NCBI GenBank assembly: GCA_009746045.1
Contig: RPFO01000065.1
Coordinates: 6,462,022 to 6,524,521, forward strand
Direction: 5' to 3'
Length of the DNA stretch: 62,500 nt
Source of the DNA: Mesostigma viride
Taxonomy: Eukaryota; Streptophyta; Mesostigmatophyceae; Mesostigmatales; Mesostigmataceae
The translations under genes were made by a program, and so were the position numbers. Shown piece after piece: positions 12,301 through 21,501 of the stretch. Numbering within the stretch: position 1 is the first letter of the stretch; each line of letters starts with the position of its first letter. The notes below the pieces were generated by a model that saw only the letters and a program-made list of their open reading frames with translations, ran no database searches and was not told the DNA's origin.

Positions 12301-15300
12301 CAAGCAATTGGAGGGGGAATGGACGCCCGGTGTGACACATGTTAAGAAACTAATGTGTGAAGGGGGGGCAGCGTCTGAGAACGCGAAGGACAGTGCCGCG
12401 GCGGCTAAACTTTTCTCATCCCTTATGGAACAATTCCATACTGGGTACGGGGGAACGAACGTCATTCTGCTTCGGGGGGCCGACCTTCTTCCAAATTGGG
12501 ACGAGTGTAAAAATTTCCCGGAAATATCTGTAAGTGGTAGTTCTATCTATGGCAATGGTGACGCTGCAGTTCCACCACTTCGTCGTGTTATGTCGAGTAA
12601 GGGTCGCACTGTGGAGTGACCATGTCAAAAGTCTTCCTTTATCATGCATTATAAATGCGGGAAGTCGCACACAGAAACGACAATGGCAGTCAAACTCTCA
12701 TCCCGACATATTTCTGGGGTGGTTTCGCAGAGTGACCCTAACTTACCGATTTCGGCGCTGAAGACCATTTTTCGCGCTCCCGTGCGTTCATAACGTCACG
12801 CTGCAAGTCGACCCTTGAATTGTTCTTGTGTGTCAATTTTTCGTTCCTCTGTTCGTGACAGGAGGTTGGGAAGAAGAAGCTGGATCGCCTATTCGAAATC
12901 TCCAAGGGCGCCAATGCCGAAGATCAGGCGGTAGCGGATCGGACGCTTGGGCAGGCGCTTCTGGATGTTTGGAATTACAACAGGCTGTACTTGCACGGCG
13001 TCGTGAAGCAGGGCAAAGGGCATTTTATTCCCGATGGCCATTACACGAACCTGCTGGCGTACATCCTGCCGGCCACCAAACAATCAGTCGGGAGGGAAGG
13101 GAGTTTGGAGGGGAGTAAGGAGGATAAGGGGGAGTTGAGGGAGGAAGAAGGCGAGCGGAAAAAAAACAAGGCCCAACCTTCCCAAATTTCAAATTACAAT
13201 CGAGTTCTGGCGAACACCTTCCTGCGCCTCACAAAGGCCAGGCCGGATGATGAGAATTCAGTCACACCAGCTTCTGAGGAGACTATGACTCTCAGATGCC
13301 GGTTCGCTAACAACGCCGAGGGCACCAAGAAGGGGCAAAAGGTGTCCTGGACGTCTGTAAGGAACCTGGCGTCGTTTCCGATGATGGACGCTGTGTGTGA
13401 ATGCATCATGAGTGGGGAGGTTGGGCCCGAAAAGCTGTCAAAGTTGGTGGAGTTGGCCAAGGACGTACTTGAGTGCGTTCGCCAATTCATCCTTATTAAG
13501 TTTCAGGAAAAGCCCGACTTGGATGGCGAATGTAAGGGGGGGGCTGATATGGAGTACAAGGCTTCTCGCTTATTTGAAGAGGTGTTCGGCTGTCGACTAC
13601 TTGGGCGGATGCCAAGGAACAAGGACGTCGTCGATCGATTCCTTGCATTTTGGGAGAAGGCCGTCATCATCACGCGCAATGTCGCCTACCTCTTAAAGTC
13701 CGAAGGTCTTGCCAATCACCTAAGGATTCCGAGAAAGGATCTGATGGATAGCAAAATCGATCTAGTGGATCTCCTCGACAAAACCGCTCCGAACTTCAGC
13801 ATGAAGGGTTCGCACGGCCTTCTGGACAAGGACTTGTATCTCCACTATCAAAAAAAGATGGAAGGAGGGGAAGGGAAGAAGGAGGCGGTTGTTGAGGCGA
13901 AGGAGAAAGTTGCAGGGAAAGGGGGGAGAAGGTGGAAGAGAAAAGTGCTGAGCCGATTGAGTATAACTGGCGCAGCATTTCCTGGGATAAGATGACCGTC
14001 TGGTATTCTTCTCATAGTCTCCCTAAAGGCGGCCCTGACAGGAAGAAGGCATTTGTGAGGAGGGTGGCGGCGGAGGTGGCGGTGGGCGACGGTGAGGGCT
14101 TCCCATCCACTTTCGCGAGGCAAGACGATGGCCTGACGCCACTACCGTGCTGTAGAATCCTGAATTTGGATGGTGAGTTCGGCCGCAAGTGGACGTCCTT
14201 CAAGGACTTCTGGTGGGGTGACCATGACCTCTTTATGGTTCCTCCAAAAAAGACAACTGTCGAACGAGCTTCCGGTTACCACAGGAAGCTTATCGAGCTA
14301 GCGACGCAGTTTTTCGGGAGTTGCGTCCCATCGTGGTCGTTTTTGGCGGAAAGAAGTCATTGGATGGCTTCGAAGACTTACTGGTTCGGATGGGGAAGAT
14401 GCCTGACGTCTCGTGGACGTCATTGGCGAAGAAGAGGAAGGCTGAGGATGACGCGGAAGGAGATTCGGATGGGGACGAGGGAGGCGAGGGACAGGGAAAG
14501 GAAGGAGGGTCGACTCGCAGAGCGACGTCTACGGGGGGAGAGAAGTCGTCACCGCAGAAGACGTCTAAGGGGGGAGAGAAGTCGTCACCGCAGAAGACGC
14601 GGGACAAAGGGAAGGGTGGGCAGCGGCCGTCTGTCCAGCCGCAGCCGGAGTCACACCCTTCCAAAAAGCTTCGAAAGGCAGTTGTTCAAATCTCGGACGA
14701 CGAAGATGAAGCTGAGCCTGGCGCTTCTGCCCGGCCTGTCGCTCCTTCCGCGCCTACGCGCGTTTCAAAGTATCCCAAGAAAGAGCTTCGAAGGCAGCCA
14801 GTCGAGTCATCATCATCCTCCTCCGAGGAGGAGGAGGAGGAGGAGGGGGAGGGGGGGAGGAGGGGGAGGAGGGGGAGGAGGAGGGGGAGGAGGGGAGGAG
14901 GAGGAGGAGGAGGAGGAGGAGGAGGAGGAGGAGGAGGCGGAGGAGGAGGAGGAGGAGGAGGAGGAGGAGGAGGAGGAGGAGGAGGAGGAGGAGGAGGAGG
15001 AGGGGGAGGAGGAGGAGGACGGGGATGACGACGAGGAGGAGGAAGATGGAGGGAGGCGAAGGGGTGATGGAAGGGCAAGGGGTGGAGGGGCAGGAGGGTC
15101 AACTCGCAGAGCGACGTCTGAGGGGAGGAAGAAGCCTGCCGCGCCCTCCAAGTCTTCCGGAACGTCTCGACCCAAGACAGCTGCTACTCGAGCTCCGAAA
15201 GGAATAACAAAGGGTGAGGAAATCGCTGTTTTGGTCGTGGCATGTATCCTGAATTTTTTTTTTAATTCGTTTGCAATCTATCTACGTTGACTTTAGTCCG

Positions 15301-15862
15301 TCGTTGATGTGCCGATTGGTTACGCGCAGGTAATGATGTGGTGCGGGCGAACGCTGCGGTGGGCTTCGGTCCTGCAGCTAAACTTACTGCTCAGTCTGAA
15401 GGGGTGGAAGCGAATGCGCAGAGCCAAGAGCCTTATTATGAGAAGCCTACGCTGTGGATGAGACTTATGGACGGGGAACAGAAACACGGAGCACCGGAGT
15501 GCTTCTGGATTGATGGGTGGGCCGAGAACACCATGAGAAGGGCCAATGCGAGTAGGGAAAAGCAAAAGTATACCAAGTTACAGGAGGTGAAGTTGTACGG
15601 GCAGGTAGGTGGATACGATCGGAAATGGAGGGACGTTTGCATGAAGTTTTTTCCAGAAGAGACAGAGGGCGGAAAGTTGCATCGGGGCAAGTTCTGGATG
15701 CCTTTGGACTATGTGAAGAAGGTGGTGACTCTGATGGACGGAAAGAGTTGGAATGATGTGGCAAAGTGGGCACCTGCGATGTCCATCGATCCAAAGAGGA
15801 AGAAGTCCAAAACAGAAGAGCAGAAATTGGAAGCAGAAGCAAGGAGCAAGAATAAGAAGTGA
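4836..15862 (+). CDS. Large multi-exon gene of unknown function, interrupted by a transposon
   Basis: I read 14 coding segments joined by GT..AG introns: 4836-6308, 6468-6530, 6700-6771, 6921-7988, 8106-8159, 8274-8327, 8459-8593, 8725-9242, 9415-9477, 9647-10132, 11861-12529, 12862-15213 and 15330-15862 (stop TGA), with 10133-11860 an inserted element. Nearly all introns are phase 0. The 5' end is missing: the first exon follows an acceptor (TTGCCGCAG), so upstream exons lie left or are lost. Order: Ser/Pro/Lys-rich region, Glu/Lys coiled-coil region, a 356-codon globular exon, acidic linkers, a Lys-rich block, further globular exons, a Gly/Glu-rich repeat, and a basic C-terminus. No family is recognised with confidence. 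Breaks: the element insertion and three one-base losses in homopolymers (9187-9192, 13921-13926, 14309-14313). It may be a decayed copy of a multicopy family, or the short breaks may be assembly errors. Confidence 0.7.
6468..6771 (+). CDS. Two short Lys/Glu-rich exons
   Basis: Exons 6468-6530 (21 codons) and 6700-6771 (24 codons), both phase 0 and both beginning AGGAAG. The introns around them (6309-6467, 6531-6699, 6772-6920) share a 3' half: a palindrome starting GGGTCAYTTCGCAGAGTGAC, then CTAA, a T-rich stretch, TATGCTTT, a pyrimidine tract and CAG. The pattern looks like tandem duplication of a short exon plus intron, or spread of related introns. Confidence 0.65.
6921..7988 (+). CDS. Exon: 356-codon globular segment, family unknown
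   Basis: Phase 0 exon after the acceptor GTGTGCAG, ending GAC ATT GAG before GTAATT. The composition is that of a folded, mainly helical protein, with many aromatic and acidic residues and conserved-looking motifs such as LRGLETWKSWLTTYEKHL and YEPPRKEVVAWLEYKGIDD. There is no signal peptide or membrane segment. I do not recognise a domain. The quality of this uninterrupted frame argues that the gene was under selection until recently. Confidence 0.65.
8106..8593 (+). CDS. Three short acidic exons
   Basis: Exons 8106-8159 (18 codons), 8274-8327 (18 codons) and 8459-8593 (45 codons), all phase 0. The third encodes a run of Glu with a few Asp, Lys and Val (EEEKEQEVDEEEEEEEHEEE) and ends in Lys-rich sequence. 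They act as acidic linkers between globular parts. The intron 8328-8458 carries a partial copy of the palindrome near 8368 and the intron 8594-8724 another near 8629. Confidence 0.55.
8725..9477 (+). CDS. Two Lys-rich exons with a homopolymer frame break
   Basis: Exon 8725-9242 encodes a folded-looking part (for example ELILGNPPKDVTMGAGEFRK) and then a Lys/Glu/Asp-rich tail. The frame slips by one at GGGGGGAGAAGG (9187-9198). After the slip the tail reads GEKGGKGKKGKKAGEKEE, almost the same as the next exon 9415-9477 (GEKGGKGKKGKKAGEKEA), which shows the true frame. The introns 9243-9414 and 9478-9646 are alike over most of their length, so exon plus intron were duplicated in tandem. Confidence 0.6.
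9647..10132 (+). CDS. Exon 5' part, cut by the inverted-repeat element
   Basis: 162 codons after the acceptor GTTCAG, reading GAEGEGDGDGRLAGNDAVF and onward to the site of the inserted element at 10133. The reading frame resumes at 11861 in the same phase, as if nothing had been duplicated at the insertion site. The segment carries a motif (RWIRPSDFIDTGC) that looks like part of a globular domain I cannot name. Confidence 0.6.
10133..11860. mobile_element. 1.73-kb inverted-repeat element, copy 1 (non-coding)
   Basis: Ends are inverted repeats: TTTAACTCGTCGTCTGTCCC on the left and its mirror GGGACAGACGACGAGTTAAG on the right. Just inside the left end is a 12-bp-stem hairpin, AACTCAGTCCTC against GAGGACTGAGTT. 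Near the right end the same words recur (11790-11845). There is no ORF longer than about 78 codons and no transposase. A reverse-complement copy occupies 52367-55858. It interrupts a coding exon of the 4.8-15.9 kb gene. No perfect target duplication is visible. Flanks GTTTGCAT and GTGTGCAT match at 7 of 8, but the host reading frame joins only if no bases are removed. Confidence 0.8.
11861..12529 (+). CDS. Exon 3' part after the inserted element
   Basis: 223 codons, continuing the interrupted exon in phase, and ending at TCT before GTAAGT. The frame reads as a well-formed globular protein (PVWQFAFQALAETKPSLF, SFKQLEGEWTPGVTHVKKLM). The intron that follows (12530-12861) contains up to three copies of the palindrome motif, at about 12600, 12717 and 12793. 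Confidence 0.65.
12862..15213 (+). CDS. Exon with a possible degenerate methyltransferase-like segment
   Basis: Long exon after the acceptor GTGACAG. The first 350 codons look globular (GQALLDVWNYNRLYLHG, NTFLRLTKARPDDENS). The frame slips by one base in GGGGGGAGAAGG at 13921-13932 and again in the T5 run at 14309-14313. Between the slips lies SFKDFWWGDHDLFMVPPKKT, followed after the second slip by LRPIVVVFGGKKSLDGFEDL. This spacing (hydrophobic strand, PP motif, helix, then a hydrophobic strand ending in Phe-Gly) recalls motif IV (DPPY-type) and the next strand of N6-adenine methyltransferases. The Asp and the aromatic residue of the motif are absent, so activity would not be expected. A Ser/Lys-rich tail and an Arg/Gly/Glu microsatellite (14821-15020) follow. 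The methyltransferase reading is low confidence. Confidence 0.5.
14821..15020. repeat. GGA/GAG microsatellite in coding exon
   Basis: About 200 bp of imperfect GGA repeats, encoding poly-Glu or poly-Gly/Arg according to frame. The frame before it (mod 3 = 2) and after it (mod 3 = 0) differ, so copy-number changes that are not multiples of three have shifted the frame inside the tract. Confidence 0.85.
15330..15862 (+). CDS. Last exon of the large gene
   Basis: Begins after the acceptor TACGCGCAG in phase 1 (the G from the previous exon completes GGT). It encodes about 177 residues ending in a Lys-rich tail (EQKLEAEARSKNKK) before TGA. The body contains WMRLMDGEQKHGAPECFWID and a Trp/Lys-rich segment. 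No family is recognised. The basic tail would suit nuclear localisation. No clear polyadenylation signal is visible immediately downstream. Confidence 0.65.
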
Positions 15863-16154
15863 CGTTCGAAGACTTTATTTTATGTTGGACGAGTCTTTAG
15901 TAAATTCAGTCGACTCCGTCTCAAGTGCGACGAATGTATCCATGATATTCTTCAATGAAACAATGCAATTTCACGCTAATGTAAAGTTTTTATGTCACAC
16001 GAGACTTACAATGAGATAAATACCCACAAATTGTAATATTTACGTGAAATTTATACGTTCGCAAGCCAAAATTCAAGATTTTTACATCAAAATTGAAGGA
16101 AAAGTGTCACACACTTGGCTTGGACCGCGGAACATTCGAAGTGGGCCCGGCCAC
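15863..16154. other. AT-rich downstream flank, no gene seen
   Basis: AT-rich sequence between the stop codon of the large gene and the first recognisable LINE homology. It probably holds the 3' untranslated region. No AATAAA-type signal is convincing. Confidence 0.4.
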
Positions 16155-16558
16155 CGGCCGGTATGATAGGCTCAGACATCCAGGCTGCCCATAAACCAAT
16201 CAACCAGGTCCAAACCGCTCCCTGGAGGTTACACCATAAAAATCGGTGTTCCACCGTTTCATTGGGGTTGGTACATAGTAAACATGTGGCAGGATGTTGA
16301 AATCGCCGGTGGAGGATCTCCCCGGCCCGACCCCGATGGACCGGTGCATCAAGAGGTGTTGTACGTCGGTCGCGCGGCGGTCGGTCGACCGACCCAACCA
16401 GCGGGTGGTCAGCGGCGAGGGTGATGTTGCGGACCCAGGTGTGGCCAGGCCCCACTCAGTAGCGCCCCAGCGTGTCCGTCCGGGGTGGAATTGATGGTTT
16501 TTATGCAACTGAGAGCATTGTGTAGCCCCACTCTGCCGTGTACTCGTAAAGCCCTTAA

Positions 16559-18472
16559 GGGGACTCGCACGTCCAAAAGCCTGAAAAACAGACTTTAGTG
16601 AGTATCAGTTCCAATCATGCACATGGGAACCATCTAGTGATGATTGGGTACCATAAATATGATGTTTGGACATTCATACCACCACTTGTTGGGGGTACTA
16701 CCCCCAACCACGCACCGGTGGCGAGCTAAAAATAGAAAAAGACGCTATTTATGAGATATTTTGCCCAAGACAAACCACTTGTCTAAATGACCTGCCCATA
16801 CATACCTGCAAAGTTCCCCCACTTTTTTAAAAGCTGGGCTATTTACATGGCCAAAATGGTCACATTTGTTTGAGTTATTAATTTTCCCGCAAAATGGGTA
16901 CTTTTTTGAGCAAAAAAAAAATAAATCAAATCATTAACACATCAGATTGGGTCATCCATACATGCGATATTCCACTGAGTGGGGGGAAACACAACCCCAA
17001 AGTTTGAGCTCATTCTGATAGCGTAGCTCAAGTTATTGATTTTCCTGTGATGCCACCTGGGTAGACGCTAAAAGAGAATTGAGCTAGTGCTGAGCCAAAA
17101 TGACATCTGTTTTGCTACCCTAGACACCCAAAAACATGCCCACTTTGATCACGGAGTGTGAGGAGGATGTCCGGAGCGTCATACGCCCCACCCCTCCATC
17201 GGCACAGCCAGCCTTGTGAGTCGATCTACCCTTAACAACAAGGCTGGTAGGACGACACGCCTGAGCAGCATATGTCATGCCTATCTCAGGCTAATAATGT
17301 GTGATTTTGTGCCAACAACCAAGTTGTTCCACCCAACAACACATTAAAAACCCTGTTCCAAAATGCCCAACAAGCCGGACATGTGGAGGACCACACACGC
17401 AGTATATAAAGAGAAAATAAGCTTACTTTTTATCCAGCCAACCTGTGGCTAGCTGCTCTGGTTAGCATGACAAAGGCTATCATTTACTCAGTGGGAAAGG
17501 TGAAGAGACCATTGGAACAACCTACCTGACGCATGTGCCACCAAAGCATTGTGTCCCGCAAAATGCACACTGCCTCCTTTCTAACAAGCACGAGCCACTT
17601 TCTTTAGGAGACAGGTGCCAGCTCGTCAGTGTCTGGGGAAAATGATGCCGCTGCTTAGGAAGACCGCGTGAATTTCCTCGAACACAACTGTCTATAAAGC
17701 AAAAGCAATTTCAGAGAAGCATGGAAATAAAAGCATTACACCTTCCCGACAGGTTGTGGGCCACGCGCTGCAGCAAGCCAGCCACGTCACAGACGAACTT
17801 GCTAAAAAACATCCAGGAATCTAGCGATGCAGCGCCAGGACCCGCAAGTTCATGGCTGCATCTGGCCGGAAAGAAGGCAAAAAGCTTACGCTCAACGAGC
17901 TAAGAAAGCAGGAAAGCGCTATCTTAGGACGTTTAATACAAGAACGTACCATAACGGGCATTTATTCGTGCCCAGGCGCACAAGAAAGGCCACCCTTTCA
18001 TGGAGAGGTCGGGCGCGCATCGCGCAGGCCTAATGTTATCTTACCGCAAAATGACGGGAAAGGTAACGATAGCAGCGGGAATTTTTACGGCTTTAGAAAC
18101 ATCATTAAACTAGCTTCCATTAGGACCATCAAAACTGGCAACAATCGACAATCACACCTGCAGGCATCCATTATACTTTATTCATCCCGACAGAAATTCA
18201 GGCCGGACCCCCCCTGCCGATGGTAAAGAAAAAGAGCCCGCGACATTATAGATTGCAACTATCCCACCATAAATTAGAATCAGTAACTAATTTTCTCCAA
18301 GAATCGAGCATTTTTTCTGCTTTCCGCGAGCCAGATTTGTCACGTTTCGTCTAAAAGCAGTCACCATGGCCACTTCCGCAAGGGGTGCGCGCACCGTGCA
18401 CCCACTTTTCACGGTACGGAGGGTACCGCGGAATTTTTTTGGCGCGGAAAATATTCGCCGCGCCGAGTCCCC
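16559..18472. mobile_element. 1.9-kb element flanked by TTAA
   Basis: Sits inside LINE copy A: the LINE homology stops at GCCCTTAA (16558) and resumes at TTAAACAATTC (18473). TTAA flanks both sides, and the termini are short inverted repeats, GGGGACTCG and CGAGTCCCC. TTAA duplication is typical of piggyBac-type elements, but the ends here do not start CCC as usual for that group, and no transposase is present. The interior is non-coding apart from a 124-codon open frame at 17852-18226 with no recognised relatives. The right end is GC-rich with CGCG words. Confidence 0.65.
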
Positions 18473-18738
18473 TTAAACAATTCTGCTGCCACCCTGAGAT
18501 TTAGCACCCAACCAAATTCCACTGGATCCAATGACAACATGTCAAGGCGGGTTGATCCCACATCAGTGTAGCCAAATAATAGCAGCGTCGGGAAGGTTGG
18601 GGTTGGGTTGCAGGTATACACATATGATTGTTCAAGGGACCTAGGTACAACCCGAATCCGGTGGCATAGCTGAGTGGGGAGGATCACAACTGCAGTTGTA
18701 AGTTGAGCCAGACAGCCGTTATGGCCGCTCGGCGGCGC

Positions 18739-19521
18739 TGTAACAAGCAAAAATGACTTTGTTGTTACATCCTTTGTTTTGTGAATGTTTGGCTTTTATT
18801 CGAGGACTTTTGGATCAGTATTGAGAAAGTTATGAGGTTTCTAAGACGACGGTACTTGGAGCTGATACTTTGTCAGCCAACTGATAGGAACCCTCATTGG
18901 TCGTGGCCTGATCCACGTAGGGTTGTAGTTTGTTGGCTGATACTACTGATAGGAGCCCTCATTGGTCGTGGCCTGATCCACGTGGGGTTGTAGTTTGTTA
19001 GTTGGTACTATTGAGTCTTAAATGCTCCTTTGGGACTTCAGTGCTCACGACAGATCTAAGATCTCATGGAAAGATTCTGCCAGGCTGTGTGTGGTGTTGT
19101 TCTGTTTTGTGTGACTAGGATGGATACGAAGATCTTGTATAGGATTCCATGGTTCTGATTGGTTCTCTTCAGGCTAAGGTTGGAGCAAGCTCGACAAGCA
19201 CGTCGATATCAAGGACGTGGGGTCGCCATTGTTGCTACGTTGGTTTTGATTCGTGAACCATGGTATAATAAAGCTTGTCTTTGTTGTCCATTCATAAGAG
19301 CCCCTTGGCTATAGACGTCCTTCAGTTCCACAGAGTTCGTCTATACACGAGCTTGTCTTTGTGTCTACAAGGGGTTGTGATTCCCTAAATCACGTGCTGT
19401 GGAATTTCCATCTCAACGTTGCTCGGATACTTGAAGTTCTGCGACTCAGGAAAGCAACCCAGGTAAAAGATCTTTCATATTGGACTGTGGATGATGTTGA
19501 TGATCATTTTTAGTCGTTACA
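18739..19521 (+). repeat. 5' LTR of the chromovirus
   Basis: 783 bp, starting TGTAACAAGC and ending GTCGTTACA, with TG..CA ends. The U3/R part contains a TATAATAAA-like stretch near 19263. It includes an internal duplication of CCTCATTGGTCGTGGCCTGA at about 18893 and 18957. It matches the 3' LTR except for a 4-base insertion near 19256 and a T/G difference near 19336. Confidence 0.93.
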
Positions 19522-19522
19522 T

Positions 19523-19536
19523 TGGTATCGGAGGAT
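19523..19536 (+). promoter_or_regulatory. Primer binding site
   Basis: TGGTATCGGAGGAT starts two bases after the 5' LTR. It resembles the TGGTATCAGAGC site, complementary to the 3' end of initiator tRNA-Met, used by many plant Ty3 and copia elements, with one or two mismatches. This would prime minus-strand DNA synthesis. Confidence 0.75.
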
Positions 19537-19749
19537 CTCTACTTTGGTGTTTCTCTTGAAGTCGCAACCTTCCGGGTAGTACAACGTTGATCAGATGTCT
19601 GTCATCCGAGAAGATTCATAGAGTTGCGGAAAACTTACGGTGTTACAGACTGAGACACATCCTGATGTGACTGTCTTGCTCTGTAACACTAGAAGTCAGC
19701 CGTAACCGTTGTCTCTACTAGGCAGACGATCGCGACTCCATGTGGAAGT

Positions 19750-21501
19750 ATGAGTAGTTCGAAGACACAATCACCTTTACCCCCTACTAATCAAGGTTTG
19801 GGAGATCCGTCATCATCTCTGGAACCCATTGCTAGGGAAGGTGCTGAGACAACTGCTCGTACTCCACGGCGTCAACTTGATTTCAACCGTACTTCTATGT
19901 CTGAAGTGAGGCGGCCCTCGTTGTCCATAGGGCCCAAGTTTTCCGTCATTGCATCTGGTCTCCAACCAGGCGAACCATCGCTGACAGGCGTGGGTCGAGG
20001 AGCGTCACTGTCGCCCAGGATTCCAAGCGCGCGAACGAGTCCCGTGCGGAGTGCATCTTCTTCATTTCTTTTCCCGCTAAATACCACGCCTGGAAGAGAC
20101 GGGACCAGACTTGCAGCGGATCGCCTCTCAGCAGCTAAAATCAGATTATTACACGATGAACAACACGCAGCGATGTATAGAAAGATGGTGGAGGAGGTGG
20201 AACAGGATGTGGGAAGACTTCGTCAGAGAATTGAGGAGGAGGAGGCGGCCATGCGTGACATGGTTGCTGGATTGGGGAGAGAGGCTCCTCGGTTGGGTGA
20301 CGGAAGGGTTTTACCTAATAGTACCGCAGTTACTACGAGGAATGAGACGCAGGATAGCGATAGGCAGGATCCAGCGCAGACGACCTCGGTCACCTTCACC
20401 ACCCCCGCCAGCGACGTCCCCGTGACCGTCACTATACCACCGCATCAAGGTTCCGCCCCGCCATTTCCAAAAATTGAATCCGTAGACAAGCTGTCGCTCA
20501 CCAATCTAACCCACCGCAGTTTCGATCATTTCTCTACTCGATTCCAGGATGTGTTCGCTATCCACTTTGCTAACTACGGCAAACGAGCGGAAGAACGACT
20601 TTCCCTGGACATCCAGAAGAAGATGGTTCGACAGCGAATGAGCGACAGTGCAGCCGACAGGTTTGATGAGTTTTTACGATCCTCGGCAGGTAATACTTGC
20701 AAGGATTTGCCATCTCTCATGCTTTCATTTCGACGTTTTCTCCTTCCCCAGGACCAGCTCCGTCTGGACCGGGACGCGTTGGCCAACTGTACTCAGTCCG
20801 GCCTGACACTACCACAATACGTAGAGACGTTTACCAACCTGAGGGCCAAAATCCCCCAGTGCTCTGATTCTGAAGCTCTTCACAGGTTTCTGCATGGGCT
20901 CTCCCCTCAAGTCAGGGTGGATATTGACAAGCATTTCTCCCCTTTCGACTATGTCGAGTGGAAGTGGGATACTGTGCTGTCTTATGCCCTCACGCTGTGC
21001 CGTGTCCCTGACTTTTCCCTCAAGTGGGAGCCTGCTGCAGGCAACCAGGCGCCTGCTGTTAAGAAGCCCCTGAACCAGCTGAACGCTGTGATGGAGGAGC
21101 TCAGTGCCATGGAGCAGTCCAAAGGAGCCTGTTTCACGTGTGGCCAGCTGGGACACTTTGCACGGGATTGCCCCAAGCGAGACCAGTTCCCAAGCGACAC
21201 CAAGGGTCCTCAGGGGGTTCTTCCATTCACCAGACCACCCATCTTCCCTCCTGGGGTGAGCCAGAGCGACCACAGGGCACAGCCTGGGTTTAGACCCAAC
21301 TTCCAGGCTTCGGGCAAGGGACCCTTCCAGCCCAAGGGCTTCAGCAGGCAAGACAGGCGTCGGATGGTCAACGCCCTGTGGCACCTCCTAGCAGAGGAGG
21401 AGGAGGGAGAAGGAGAGGCAGACGGCATAGAGGATCAGCAGGTGCAGCCTTCAGTGGGGAGCTCGTCTTCAGATCATCCTCCTGAGCTGCCAAAAAACTA
21501 G
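19750..21501 (+). CDS. gag: Gag polyprotein of the chromovirus
   Basis: 583 residues from ATG 19750 to TAG 21499-21501. The N-terminal 150 residues are Ser/Pro-rich. A helical stretch around residues 125-170 (LLHDEQHAAMYRKMVEEVEQ) could be a coiled coil. The middle contains a retrotransposon gag (capsid) type region (YVETFTNLRAKIPQCSDSEA, LHRFLHGLSPQVR). One CCHC zinc knuckle, CFTCGQLGHFARDC, lies near residues 461-474 and would bind RNA. The C-terminus is Pro/Gly-rich and acidic. The stop codon is directly preceded by a slippery heptamer, so Gag-Pol is probably made by -1 frameshifting. The frame is intact. Confidence 0.93.
   Translation: MSSSKTQSPLPPTNQGLGDPSSSLEPIAREGAETTARTPRRQLDFNRTSMSEVRRPSLSIGPKFSVIASGLQPGEPSLTGVGRGASLSPRIPSARTSPVRSASSSFLFPLNTTPGRDGTRLAADRLSAAKIRLLHDEQHAAMYRKMVEEVEQDVGRLRQRIEEEEAAMRDMVAGLGREAPRLGDGRVLPNSTAVTTRNETQDSDRQDPAQTTSVTFTTPASDVPVTVTIPPHQGSAPPFPKIESVDKLSLTNLTHRSFDHFSTRFQDVFAIHFANYGKRAEERLSLDIQKKMVRQRMSDSAADRFDEFLRSSAGNTCKDLPSLMLSFRRFLLPQDQLRLDRDALANCTQSGLTLPQYVETFTNLRAKIPQCSDSEALHRFLHGLSPQVRVDIDKHFSPFDYVEWKWDTVLSYALTLCRVPDFSLKWEPAAGNQAPAVKKPLNQLNAVMEELSAMEQSKGACFTCGQLGHFARDCPKRDQFPSDTKGPQGVLPFTRPPIFPPGVSQSDHRAQPGFRPNFQASGKGPFQPKGFSRQDRRRMVNALWHLLAEEEEGEGEADGIEDQQVQPSVGSSSSDHPPELPKN
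21492..21498 (+). promoter_or_regulatory. Programmed -1 ribosomal frameshift site A_AAA_AAC
   Basis: The gag frame ends CCA AAA AAC TAG. The bases A AAA AAC fit the X_XXY_YYZ rule exactly in the gag frame and lie immediately before the UAG stop. Slippage by one base leads straight into the protease frame (CTA GTG GAG CCC), which is open to 22469. A stimulatory RNA structure downstream was not modelled. Confidence 0.85.

Noticed and set aside
18781-18993. Small ORF also present at 36094-36306
   Set aside because: It lies within the two LTRs and is duplicated only because the LTRs are.
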